A stretch of 53,488 nucleotides of DNA from assembly GCA_003537755.1 (NCBI GenBank), contig DPQS01000035.1:17854-71341 (forward strand), given 5' to 3'. Position numbers and translations under genes: made by a program. This DNA is from Clostridiales bacterium (GTDB taxonomy: Bacteria > Bacillota > Clostridia > Christensenellales > CAG-314). The notes under the pieces were generated by a model. That model worked only from the letters and a program-made list of their open reading frames with translations. It did not search any database and had not been told where the DNA came from. Below, piece after piece: positions 36,201 through 43,629 of the stretch. Each line of letters begins with the position of its first letter. Position 1 is the first letter of the stretch.

Positions 36201-37673
36201 GTACTTGAAGCGCATTGTTTCGCCTTGCTTTTTGCCTGTCAGGGCGTACAGTTGGTTGACGAAACTAAGTTCGTTACCGTCACCGTCGGACGATTCCGTA
36301 ATGAAAGCAACCTGGTTTTCATCGCCATTAGCCTGGATATAGGTGGATTTCTGACCGTTGATCGACGCTACGGACAATGCCGAATCATATGTCGAGGGCG
36401 AACCTACAGTACCGCTGTCGGGGTTGGTTGCAAGGTTGGTACCGTTGCCGCCGCCGTAACCGGAACTGTAGTCGTTGCTTGCCGCAACGACAAGACTGAT
36501 GCCTGCCGCCTTTACCTTGGAATAAACTTCGTTGATGAGTTTGTCGATTTTATTACCGTCGCCTTCTTCGGCAAAACCCGCGCTGGAACCGAGGCTCATG
36601 TTGATAACGTCGACGCCCAGTGCCACACAGTCGCTGACTGCCGAGATGATGTCGATTGTATCCGCGCCGCCAATTCCGTCGCGGTCAAGGTTGTCGGTAA
36701 ACACCTTGCAGATGACAAGTTGCGCTTCCGGTGCAACACCGATAAATTTTTCCTGAGTTTCCTCGTTGACAACGTAATCGCTTTGTCCGGCTACAATACC
36801 CGCAACGTGCGTACCGTGCGAAGAGTAGGAAGGAAACACGTCCGGGTCGTCGTCGGCGTAGTCGTAGGCAAAAGGAATTTTTTCGCTGTAGTACACCTGG
36901 TCAACCGTGGCGTTTGCCTTGAAATCATCGGCTGCGGCCATCTTTGCAGCAACCGTTTCCTTGGTCCACAACTTACTCTTGTCTGTCGGCACCGTACGGA
37001 AAGCCTCGTGCGTGTAATCGAGACCCGTATCCAGGATTGCCACTACCATGCCTGCGCCCTTTTCGGGAAGGTCGGACGAATCGTAAATACCGGTCGTGTA
37101 CACGTTTGCGTCGTTTTTGACGGCAACGGTCGGTTCACTGTAGGTTTCGGACACGGCAATAGCGGTAACGCCGGACATGTTTTTAATCTTGTTGTACGCG
37201 TCGGAATTAACCTTGATTGCAACACCGTTGTTGAGTACCGTGTAGGAATACTTGAGCGTGTAATCTATGCCTGCCTTGTTGAGGTTGGAAAGAAACAGAC
37301 TGTGTTGCTTCTGAATTTCCGTCTTGACTTCGTTGCCTTGTCTGCTTGCGGCAAAGTCGCTGAAAGTCATCCATGCATACTTGCTTTCGTACTCGGAATA
37401 CATTGACTTGTTTCCAAGTTCAACGACTACCCATCTGTCACCGTCGTAGGAAGCATTTGTGTAGGTGTCCGTCGTAACGCCTGAATTGTAGTTTGCCTCG
37501 CGGATTGCACTTACGTCGACATTGTCGATTTGCGTAAGCGTGCCTCCGACAAGTTGCCGAAATGCCGTAGAACCTGCCTGCGCCCCGAATGCCGACAACA
37601 TAAACGACATACACAGGGTCAACGCAAGTACAACGTTGAGAATACCGATAAGTTTTGTTTTAGTTTTATTCAT
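30249..37673 (-). CDS. Giant membrane-anchored subtilisin (S8) with PA domain and BspA-type leucine-rich repeats
   Basis: A 2474-residue exported protease. Signal peptide 1-33; I9-type propeptide about 75-180; S8 domain with Asp215 (VAILDTGLDYTHE), His286 (HGTHVAG), oxyanion Asn400 and Ser643 (YSGTSMAAPNMAG). A PA domain is inserted at about 470-600. Fn3-like domains of the C5a-peptidase type follow, then a Big2-like domain ('NPGIASVDQNGLVTALSKGT') near 1370. About 20 LRR_5/BspA repeats ('IGDYAF..C..LT.V.LP') lie at about 1440-2190, a Big_3-like domain near 2340-2410, then a Pro-Asp-rich linker, a transmembrane helix and a KKKNGNKN tail without LPXTG. All catalytic residues are present. It probably digests extracellular protein for the peptide transporter encoded downstream. 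Confidence 0.93.
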   Translation of the reverse strand: MNKTKTKLIGILNVVLALTLCMSFMLSAFGAQAGSTAFRQLVGGTLTQIDNVDVSAIREANYNSGVTTDTYTNASYDGDRWVVVELGNKSMYSEYESKYAWMTFSDFAASRQGNEVKTEIQKQHSLFLSNLNKAGIDYTLKYSYTVLNNGVAIKVNSDAYNKIKNMSGVTAIAVSETYSEPTVAVKNDANVYTTGIYDSSDLPEKGAGMVVAILDTGLDYTHEAFRTVPTDKSKLWTKETVAAKMAAADDFKANATVDQVYYSEKIPFAYDYADDDPDVFPSYSSHGTHVAGIVAGQSDYVVNEETQEKFIGVAPEAQLVICKVFTDNLDRDGIGGADTIDIISAVSDCVALGVDVINMSLGSSAGFAEEGDGNKIDKLINEVYSKVKAAGISLVVAASNDYSSGYGGGNGTNLATNPDSGTVGSPSTYDSALSVASINGQKSTYIQANGDENQVAFITESSDGDGNELSFVNQLYALTGKKQGETMRFKYVVVGGVGRPTNYNTRIRNELQNKGDYDGTIALVKRGDTTFADKVRLAGANGADACIIYNNLSGTIKMSLGEVTDPVPTVSISMDAGKRIVDAAKRSVGYIEISSEFKAGPFMSDFSSWGPMPDLQLKPEISAHGGEITSAVAGGYDIYSGTSMAAPNMAGAIALLRQNLKSRYTELQADTAAARMQLTALVNQVLMSTATIALNEEGNPYSPRKQGAGLASIKNATTSESYITVTDGNGNVRDKTKVELYDDPDRTGVYEFTFTVHNITAKAVTYNPNIYVMTETLATDNKTVAEKAYMLSANTKVFVGGKEVSRVEVGANQSLEVSVKITLSDADKTYIENSFANGMYVEGFVSLAPVSGGEVTIGLPYLAFYGNWTDAPLFDYSAYEIAASEKDTSVAPEDKLVASAAATRVLGRYFEDKYILTLGSYLYEQESTDVKIYPEQEKSAISIFDQTNNHTIYELYMVYAGLLRGANTMEIVVTDTATGQVVYSEVQEKVRKSYAAGGSNRGAAVVLDINALDWNLQENSTYKVSLKGTLDYEGGQNPDRNTFDFTFTVDYETPQVLSYKVRFDPYTENKKVKYRVYMDVEVQDNQFVQDVMPCYIKKNKNGENVLTLATKHPVPVYGQRGEKSTVSFEITDFYNEIVAASTGYDGQNSEGQFLLVVEDYAMNQATYRIDMTTALQYPDSVVVSADGGKLAATGRVGKNSDGTEYKYYNLTMSHNELYAPVVTTGPDVTMSQTLAWFVENGSQYIKTKQGEVFAVAEGSATMVLRDSTGVDQNIYARVNVTVTGESGLKPVADKMVLDAVKNASGYFVDVNSGTDTALDLNPQQTAKLTASLSPWYVDGATFVFESDNPGIASVDQNGLVTALSKGTAFITITANGTTLPPKYVKVVVGDIYRINNYTLYDYYGGEICEIPRDKNVMYLDEDCFKNNTTVKKVILPSTLTEIPENAFQGCINLEYVEINGQCNVVGRDAFKNLPKLTTVKFGKFVDRENNPHDEFNGTITIGPGAFEGCTALTTIENSKRITTTKDRAFAGCTALTSVDLSELTVVGKEDFAGCTSLSDVTMSEFTKIGKGMFEGCTALTSFSYGGQNIGSGAFANCTNLTSVTLTSSDFRGIGANAFENTAIDNFTLPDGTYTIGDYAFKDCTALTIVNLSDRTRPTFGRSVFIGATSFAGSSTSGFFIKGYSSWHNNYYSASSGVLYSLDGYELISVPAYTKDFLMSVLVDKIADGALSGVQLSNELDMTRIRQIGKYAFADSSVTKVTFENLTTIPEGLFAGCSKLTEVVGLDNVTSVGDRAFVGCTSLTSVSLPNVTTVGNSAFALCEKLTVVSAENLAEAGDSAFSGANITNVNFQRLSVIGEEAFADSYGIVTVKLGAVTKMGANVFRNSNEITSVEFGEGTTAIGDYALYSSGRRTRLTSVTLPSSVQTIGNYAFYNCVSVKTINLEGVKTIGNYAFYNAKSLVDADFGNVETIGNYAFASSALKTIALDSATHVGNNAFNGAALTSVTFGALKYVGEYAFAETKLTTVTLPATFDSVSADYHWDEYDEKGRVEKERVRQVYAYGAGAFANIRTLTEIVAGGNVITSFDGVLYAKADNGYILLQYPAGKQAASYKTLDKTVEIAARAFEKVSQLTDIELAYTVKSIGSYAFYNSSVKNYTFNSVQAPVLYATFVDGTAFAETSVEYALFKTYGINNYYANFKDFAAKRVYYPSMIADFGLTAIVPKNGTGYDSALWTTFFTVKTTEEILPTDATHNVMELVDSATAMMTEEEIGNVTSVSELDDISEAVTNARVAYNAISDSQQLTLLGSYFDKLVRYETALRNKKQALGSPVQVDKLVIATTPNKTRYKAGEQFDGTGMTIKLVFADKSELFVTDYTTDKTKFVNGDKDINISCEYNGKTYTAQLLLNIEYVDSGTTDVPDVPDVPDKPDSPDTPSVDNGLPAGAIVGIVLGSVAVVAAAAVATVLVIKKKNGNKN

Positions 37674-37692
37674 ACATCACTCACTACTATCG

Positions 37693-37725
37693 TAAATCAA
37701 CCGCCAAAAGCCTGCTGACGGCAGG
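37693..37725 (-). other. Leader hairpin and box before the giant protease
   Basis: In the predicted 106-nt leader, CCTGC (37711-37715) and GCAGG (37721-37725) form a short hairpin followed on the minus strand by CTTTT, a weak terminator-like shape that could act as an attenuator. Next to it CGGTTGATTTA (minus strand, 37703-37693) resembles the repeat box of the surface-operon leader. Confidence 0.35.
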
Positions 37726-37785
37726 ATTTCTTCTGAAGGTTTTTCGTTTGTTTTTTTGGTTGCCGCGTTGGTAATACAGTTATCT

Positions 37786-37814
37786 ATTTTACCACTACGT
37801 ACGCATTTTATCAA
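37786..37814 (-). promoter_or_regulatory. SigA-type promoter of the giant protease / opp unit
   Basis: On the minus strand TTGATA (37814-37809) and TAAAAT (37791-37786) are 17 bp apart, with a TG pair one base before the -10 (extended -10). The -35 lies inside CGGTTGATAAA (37817-37807), the same 11-mer found twice in the leader of the surface operon. Upstream, an inverted repeat TCTGCAAA/TTTGCAGA (37849-37856 and 37913-37920) encloses the A/T-rich region. Confidence 0.75.
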
Positions 37815-37953
37815 CCGATTTGAACATGCTTTTGCCTCTCTACGCCCTTCTGCAAACAAGTTTTTTTTCGACAATATTCGTCATTGTAACACTATTGTTT
37901 ATTTTGCAGACAACATCGTATATTCCAGGCAAATTTCCGTAAACAAAATGAAA

Positions 37954-38208
37954 CTACATCAACCACAAAACCACCACCGCGATTGCCAGAGCGAAGCCAC
38001 CTAGCACTGCAATCAGCCTTGGCAACATGGCAAGAAACATGCCCTGCGTCATGGCTTTTTGTTCCTTTTTGGTGTAGGTTTCACCGACTTTCTTTTTCGT
38101 ATTTGTGCTGCCTGAGTCATCGTTTTTTCGCGACGATCTGCCTACGCCGTCCATGGGAGCCACGGTCATGCCGTTGTCCCAATCTTCGCGCTCGTTTTTC
38201 CGTTTCAT
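37954..38208 (-). CDS. Small single-pass membrane protein, unknown function
   Basis: An 84-residue protein. ATG 38208 follows AAAGG at a suitable distance; a longer upstream frame would run through the hairpins at 38232-38294 and has no signal of translation. Residues 1-50 are charged and polar (Lys, Asp, Asn, Thr rich), and residues about 55-84 form one hydrophobic helix, 'LPRLIAVLGGFALAIAVVVL', that ends the protein. This suggests a cytoplasmic tail with a C-terminal membrane anchor. No family is recognised. It is the last gene of the MoxR-lipoprotein series, 119 bp after the 1733-residue lipoprotein. Confidence 0.62.
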   Translation of the reverse strand: MKRKNEREDWDNGMTVAPMDGVGRSSRKNDDSGSTNTKKKVGETYTKKEQKAMTQGMFLAMLPRLIAVLGGFALAIAVVVLWLM

Positions 38209-38231
38209 TTCGTTAACCTTTGTCAAATATG

Positions 38232-38294
38232 CCCGTTGACATGCAACGGGTGCGACCGCAACCCGGACAAGCGTTTTCCTGCATGGTTGCGGTC
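38232..38294 (-). other. Tandem stem-loops after the 1733-residue lipoprotein gene
   Basis: Two perfect hairpins: CCCGTTG/CAACGGG (38232-38238 and 38244-38250, 5-nt loop) and GACCGCAACC/GGTTGCGGTC (38254-38263 and 38285-38294, 21-nt loop). Neither is followed by a U-run on the minus-strand transcript. They precede the ribosome site of the small membrane protein. Confidence 0.75.
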
Positions 38295-38327
38295 GGTCGT
38301 TGTAAAAAATTTTCTTTTTTTCTCGCA

Positions 38328-41300
38328 CTAAGCGGCTTGTTGTTCCGTCTGTTGCGTTTCTTCCGTCATTGTGACGGTAATTGTAGTCTTGCCGTCCTCA
38401 CCCACGGTGAAAGTAAACACTACCTTGTAGGTTACGCCCTTTACCGTCACGGTGAAACTGCCGTCGGCGTTTCTGACGCTGTTGGTAGGTTCGGTCACCG
38501 TTTCTTCGTCCTTGAATTGTACGCCGACAATTTCCTCTACGGTGTTGTTTCCGTCGTACCAGCCGTACACGGTGTCACCGTTTGCCGTTTTGGCAATCAA
38601 CGCAACTTGTTTTTTCACAGACGCGCCGTTGATGTTGCCGTTGTCGTCTCTTGTCACGTTGACAATGTAGCGCGATTCTTCGGCAAGTTTGCCGCCGCTG
38701 AACACAAAGTTGAAGAAAGTGAGTGTATCTTCGCCTTCCTTGTCGAACGGGAAACTGCCCACAAGCGTTCCGTTGTACTTCAATCCGGGATGGAATGCTT
38801 CGCCTGCCTTGTAGTAGACGTCGTTGCCCGCTTCGTCCTTACCCTTGACAATGTTGAACTCGGTGTAAACCAATTCTTCGTTGTACAGTACGGTGTCGTT
38901 GGCTTCGTCCACAACAACCTCGCCCGTTACCTTTGTAAGGCTGTAAATACGATACGCGTATGTGCCTTTTGCCGTATCGGGAGGCATCAGGAAGAATGTC
39001 ATGTGGTAAGTTGTGCCGTCAACTACAAATTCCGATACGTATGCGTGACCGTAATTGTTGACGTAGTAACCTGCCGCAGACAACGTGCCGTTGTCAAACA
39101 CAAACGATGATTGTCCGTCGCCGACCTTGACATAGTTGAATGCGCCCGACAACGTATACGTAATTTCGTCACCGTTGACAGTGCCGACAATACTCAGAAT
39201 ACCGTTCATATTGCTGAGCATTGAAGCTGCTTTCGAGCCGAAGTACGACAGGTAATACAGGTACATGTAGTTGTACGCCGTCATGCCGATTTTGAAATCG
39301 GTCTTGACAAACGAGAACGTCTTTTCGTCGTAGTCGATCGTAACGTCGAAGTTACGCGTGAAGTTGTATCTTTCGCCGCCGTTGACAAGTCCGCTTACTG
39401 CGTCTGCAAGGTAAACATAGGGTTTACCGTCCTTGTCATAACTCAATCCGACATAGTATTTGGTTGTCTTGCCTTCCGTTTCACCTTCCGCAGGTGCTTC
39501 CGTCAAGGTTGCGTCAACGGTAAAGGTTGCGCCGCCGTCCGGCTGGAACTCCAGCGTGTAGCCGTGTTCGTCATCCGTAAAGGTGATGTGTTTTCCGTCG
39601 AAATAGGTGTATGTACGTTGGTTGACACCCGTACCGTAAGTTACCTTACGCACGGGGACGCTGCCTGTTTCGTCGATTACGATGTCGATGCTGCCCACAA
39701 TGTAACCGTATTCGTTGGTGCCTTCGTCGTCAACGTTGTCCGCCGCCTTGTAAGTCTTGGCGTTGCCGTTTGCGTCGATTACGTAATACATGACTTCGGA
39801 GTTGTTGATGAGCACCGTACCGGATGCAAAGAACACTACCGAAGCAAAATCCGCCGAATAGAACGTCATGTTTGTACCCGTATCCACGATTTTGTCACCG
39901 TTGATTGTGTACAATGCCGCAAATGACGAAGAACTGTCAAGGAAATAGAACAGGTTGTCGTCGATACGGAAGTAGTAACCGTCGTAACGCACACCATAGG
40001 AATTGTATCTTACGGCATTACCTACGTTGTCCAGTACCAACACGGACAAATCCGATTGATTGATGTAGGAACCGGCTATGCTGACCATAACGAGAGAGTA
40101 CGCGGGGTACACCTTGCCTCCGAGGGATACGTTGCCTATTTTACCTGCGTACAGTTCATTGCCTTCCGCACCGAACACCGTAATGTAGTTGCCGTCTTTT
40201 GTGTAGGTTACGTTAAGCGTGTTGTTGCCGTCCATATCGGCAATTACGGCCTTTCCTTGTCCGTCAAATTCGATGGTCTTGCCATAAGGTACGCCGTTTT
40301 TGAAAATGTTGTACGTTCCGCTTTCAGCACCGCGGATTGCAAACTTGTTGCCTTGCAGGTCAAGATACGTTTCCTTATCGTTGACAAGCATGTAGATTGC
40401 CTTACCGTTTTGTTCAAGTACACCGTTAAGTACGACATAGTAACTGTAACTGGACTTACCGTTGCCGTCGGTATACTTTGCCATGTGCGTTGCGCCGTTA
40501 AGTTCCAACAGACCGCCGTTGTCGTCGGTGTAAGCCGCGTCCTCGGAACAGATACGGAAGTAATTGTTGTTGAGAGTAAAGCGGAACGTCTTGCTGCCGT
40601 CAATTGCCGTAAAGGTGTACACAATGGCCTTGTACTCGTCGTTGCCGAAAGCGACAACTTCTTTGCCATTGTCAAACGTACCCTTGACTTCATTTTTGCC
40701 GTCGGTAAATTTTATTACCAATTTGCCGTCGGACAGTTCGTCGGTCAGTTGCAACTTGCTGTTGTCGTCCGTGCCGTCGTCATCCTTCAACTGGGTGTAA
40801 CTACCAAATGTGATTACGCTGTCAACGTCGAAATAGTTGAAGTAATACGTCGAACCGGAGGAGGACAGATAGAACTTGAAAGTAATCGTGTTGTCGTTTG
40901 ACGTGAACGTGTACAAGTACACTTCCATACCGGGATACAACAACTTTTGCGACGTGAAGTAACCGGGGAAGTTGGTAGTTTCCTTGGTGGTAGCGTCCGT
41001 CACAGAGTACACCGCTTCCGTCTTGTCTTCGGTAACCTTCCATGTTACGGTCAACTTTGTGTTGCGGTCGGTCTTGCCGTCGACTCTCTTGCTCATTACA
41101 AGCGGAGCGTTTTGCAACACGTAGAATTTTTGTTCGTCCGTTTCGTCGAAGGACAGATAGCAAACCTTGCTGCTGTCCGTAAGAATGTAGTAGGTCGTTT
41201 GTTTGCTCAGCAAACCGCACAGAATATCGCCGTCGGCATTGACGTAAATACCGAACACGGACACGGCAATCAGTTCTTCGCTTGCGCCTGTGCCCTTGGT

Positions 41301-43529
41301 GATGTAACGACGGTAAAGGTTGGTTGTCGTGTTGTCGTCGGTGTACCCCAACGCAAAGCACAACGTCAAACCGTTGTAATCGCAGTAGGCAAATTCCGTT
41401 GCGCCATGCTTGAAGTTGACGGTGCTCGTGTTGTCGGCAGGCGTATAAATGTAGGAATAACCGTTGGCTTGCGCTTCGTAGGTACCTTCGGATGTCTTGG
41501 TGAGAACCTTGTCGACATACTCGTATGTAGCGGCATTGCCGTTGCCGTCAACTACAACGTAACTGTCCGTAAGGTGACCCTCGTTATCTACAAGACGTCT
41601 TTCGGTGTAGGTTGCACCCTTTTCCTCAAACCATGGAATGGGAATACCGCCGGGAGCGGCTACGCCGTCTTCGTTTCTGAAATAGTCCATGTACACCAGG
41701 TACACGCGTTTTTCGCCGTCATCCGCGACAACGGTTACTATCGTGCGATACACTGCCTTTCCGTTGAGTACATCGTACAGAATAGACTCTTTCGTATAAT
41801 AAGTACCGGTAAATGTTTCGGTGTTGCCGTTTTTGTAAACAGCGGTTGCGCAGCCATCCAACGTCAAAGTGACGTTACCTTTGCGCAAAGAATAAGTTTT
41901 GTCGTAGTCGGCTGTGTAGAAGTCGTAGCCGTTTTGTCCGTTGTATTCCTTTATTTTCAAAGAAACGTTTTCTTGCGCGGAAGACAACGAAATAATGCCT
42001 TTTTTGTCTACAGAGTAACTGTAGTTTGACGGGGACTGACCGGACACTTTGACAACAGCCGTGCCGAAACCGTCAAATGTAATGGTAGGATAGTACACAC
42101 CGCGACGAGCAATTTCGCCGTAGTTGTATTCCTCTCCGCGGATACGGAATGCATTCGCACCCTGATAGGTACCGATGACGAAAGTGAATGACGAAGATTC
42201 CGTCACGTCCGCATTGCCTTCGAATGTTGCGACATACATACCCGTTTCGTCGATAACGTACTTGCCCGATACGGTTACACCGGATTTACGGTTGTAATAC
42301 TTAATGCCGTCAAGGTCATCCAAAGCTATTGTAATGTCGGTGTTAAGATCGGTCAGACCGTTAAGCAACGAATATGAGTTGGCGCGCGAAGCATAGTAAA
42401 TAAAATGTTCGCCGTCGATTCTCGCGCGGACGCGGAAATCTTCCGCATCGTTTTCGAAAATGTAAAAGTCGTAACGAGCGTTGTACTTACCTTCGATTTT
42501 TATACCGCCGCGCAAAAGTATGGCAGTATTGTCGGCGTCGTGCTTCAGGAAAATGTAGTCGTTTCCCGAGAACATATCCGTGTAGCCCGCTTCCCATACG
42601 GGGAACAGCGAAATGTCTGACGTAAGCGAGAAGTCTGCACCGATTACGTCGGCATATGTCGCGCCTTGCTTTGTTGCCCAACCGAGCATCAGGTAACCTT
42701 CGTACAGATATTCGGTCTTGGGAATGAAATCTGCGCCATAAGCATAGTCTTTTGCGCTCGCCAATACGGGCGCACCGCCGTTGGGATAGCTTTCATACAC
42801 TGACACTTTGAAGGTCTTGCGATCGTAGTATACCGTAAATACGTTTTTCGTTTCGTCTTCGGAAATAATCTTTTCTTCGGCAGCTTCGGACAGGACAAAA
42901 CCGGACACTTTGATATTGGGCGCGTAAGGCTCGCCCACATATGCGTAACCGGTCGAGTATTCCTCCAAATAGGTATATTCGCCGCTTGCGTCGGGTTTTT
43001 CCATGTACGCGTTTACGGTGTACTTAGCCATGTAGCGCGCGGTGAGGGTCATACTGCCCTTGTCGGCAACGCTGTTTTCCGTAATTTGCGTATCGCCGTC
43101 AAACCATCCGCCAAACTTCAACGAACCTTTTGTCGGGGTGTAGTCGGCAAGTGCCTGTAAAACGTTTGTGCCTTGTTTGATTTGTACGGAAGTACCCTTT
43201 ATTTCGCCGCCTTCCGGTTGCAGGGTAATAGTGCAAACCTCAGCCCACTTGGCGTAGTACGTAGTTTCTTCGCCGAACACGGCATTTTCCACTGCCGAGC
43301 CGGAGAAGTCTTCCGAGGTGTACCAGCCGTCAAACAGGTACCCGTCCCTTGTCACTTCGGGAAACTGCACCGCTTCGCCTTTTTTGCCGGAAACGGTCAA
43401 TTTTTGTCCGTCGTATGTAACAAAGTAGTTGTTTACGCTGTCACCTTTACAAGCGACAAGAGCAAAGCATGCCACCGCTATCATGGCGACAAGCATCACC
43501 GCCGAAAACAATCTTTTAGTCTTATTCAT
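38328..43529 (-). CDS. 1733-residue InlB-repeat surface lipoprotein
   Basis: A very large predicted lipoprotein (lipobox L-V-A-C, Cys27). ATG 43529 follows AGGAGGG by ten bases. Residues about 30-330 hold four or five B-repeats ('GYLFDGWYTSEDFSG', 'LKFGGWFDGD', 'YLMLGWATKQGATYADV'). The following 1400 residues are a long series of short beta-strand motifs with recurring Tyr-rich phrases such as 'GTYYTKESILYDV', 'YTDDNTTTNLYRRYI' and 'KYTDGNGKSSYSYYV', probably many degenerate copies of one small beta module. I recognise no named family there. No catalytic motif and no membrane helix after the signal were seen. It lies in the MoxR/VWA gene series, flanked on both sides by tandem hairpins. A surface scaffold or adhesin is likely, but the function is unknown. 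Confidence 0.85.
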   Translation of the reverse strand: MNKTKRLFSAVMLVAMIAVACFALVACKGDSVNNYFVTYDGQKLTVSGKKGEAVQFPEVTRDGYLFDGWYTSEDFSGSAVENAVFGEETTYYAKWAEVCTITLQPEGGEIKGTSVQIKQGTNVLQALADYTPTKGSLKFGGWFDGDTQITENSVADKGSMTLTARYMAKYTVNAYMEKPDASGEYTYLEEYSTGYAYVGEPYAPNIKVSGFVLSEAAEEKIISEDETKNVFTVYYDRKTFKVSVYESYPNGGAPVLASAKDYAYGADFIPKTEYLYEGYLMLGWATKQGATYADVIGADFSLTSDISLFPVWEAGYTDMFSGNDYIFLKHDADNTAILLRGGIKIEGKYNARYDFYIFENDAEDFRVRARIDGEHFIYYASRANSYSLLNGLTDLNTDITIALDDLDGIKYYNRKSGVTVSGKYVIDETGMYVATFEGNADVTESSSFTFVIGTYQGANAFRIRGEEYNYGEIARRGVYYPTITFDGFGTAVVKVSGQSPSNYSYSVDKKGIISLSSAQENVSLKIKEYNGQNGYDFYTADYDKTYSLRKGNVTLTLDGCATAVYKNGNTETFTGTYYTKESILYDVLNGKAVYRTIVTVVADDGEKRVYLVYMDYFRNEDGVAAPGGIPIPWFEEKGATYTERRLVDNEGHLTDSYVVVDGNGNAATYEYVDKVLTKTSEGTYEAQANGYSYIYTPADNTSTVNFKHGATEFAYCDYNGLTLCFALGYTDDNTTTNLYRRYITKGTGASEELIAVSVFGIYVNADGDILCGLLSKQTTYYILTDSSKVCYLSFDETDEQKFYVLQNAPLVMSKRVDGKTDRNTKLTVTWKVTEDKTEAVYSVTDATTKETTNFPGYFTSQKLLYPGMEVYLYTFTSNDNTITFKFYLSSSGSTYYFNYFDVDSVITFGSYTQLKDDDGTDDNSKLQLTDELSDGKLVIKFTDGKNEVKGTFDNGKEVVAFGNDEYKAIVYTFTAIDGSKTFRFTLNNNYFRICSEDAAYTDDNGGLLELNGATHMAKYTDGNGKSSYSYYVVLNGVLEQNGKAIYMLVNDKETYLDLQGNKFAIRGAESGTYNIFKNGVPYGKTIEFDGQGKAVIADMDGNNTLNVTYTKDGNYITVFGAEGNELYAGKIGNVSLGGKVYPAYSLVMVSIAGSYINQSDLSVLVLDNVGNAVRYNSYGVRYDGYYFRIDDNLFYFLDSSSSFAALYTINGDKIVDTGTNMTFYSADFASVVFFASGTVLINNSEVMYYVIDANGNAKTYKAADNVDDEGTNEYGYIVGSIDIVIDETGSVPVRKVTYGTGVNQRTYTYFDGKHITFTDDEHGYTLEFQPDGGATFTVDATLTEAPAEGETEGKTTKYYVGLSYDKDGKPYVYLADAVSGLVNGGERYNFTRNFDVTIDYDEKTFSFVKTDFKIGMTAYNYMYLYYLSYFGSKAASMLSNMNGILSIVGTVNGDEITYTLSGAFNYVKVGDGQSSFVFDNGTLSAAGYYVNNYGHAYVSEFVVDGTTYHMTFFLMPPDTAKGTYAYRIYSLTKVTGEVVVDEANDTVLYNEELVYTEFNIVKGKDEAGNDVYYKAGEAFHPGLKYNGTLVGSFPFDKEGEDTLTFFNFVFSGGKLAEESRYIVNVTRDDNGNINGASVKKQVALIAKTANGDTVYGWYDGNNTVEEIVGVQFKDEETVTEPTNSVRNADGSFTVTVKGVTYKVVFTFTVGEDGKTTITVTMTEETQQTEQQAA

Positions 43530-43569
43530 CGTGTTACTGCCCTCCTGTAGGGAAACTGTCTTTAGTTGT

Positions 43570-43629
43570 GCCGACCGTACATCAATACCGGTCGGCGTAT
43601 CGTACCGAAAGTCAAGTTCGGCGTACGAT
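43570..43629 (-). other. Tandem stem-loops after the BspA-type lipoprotein gene
   Basis: GCCGACCG (43570-43577) pairs with CGGTCGGC (43589-43596). ATCGTAC-CGAA (43599-43609) pairs with TTCG-gc-GTACGAT (43617-43629), whose last base touches the stop codon of the lipoprotein gene. No U-runs follow on the transcript. They resemble the pair at 38232-38294. Confidence 0.75.

Noticed and set aside
34317..37406. Open frame of 1029 codons on the plus strand, antisense to the protease gene
   Set aside because: The opposite strand encodes an intact S8 protease with all catalytic motifs. The plus-strand product is rich in Cys, His and Val in the way typical of antisense frames, and no start signals were seen.
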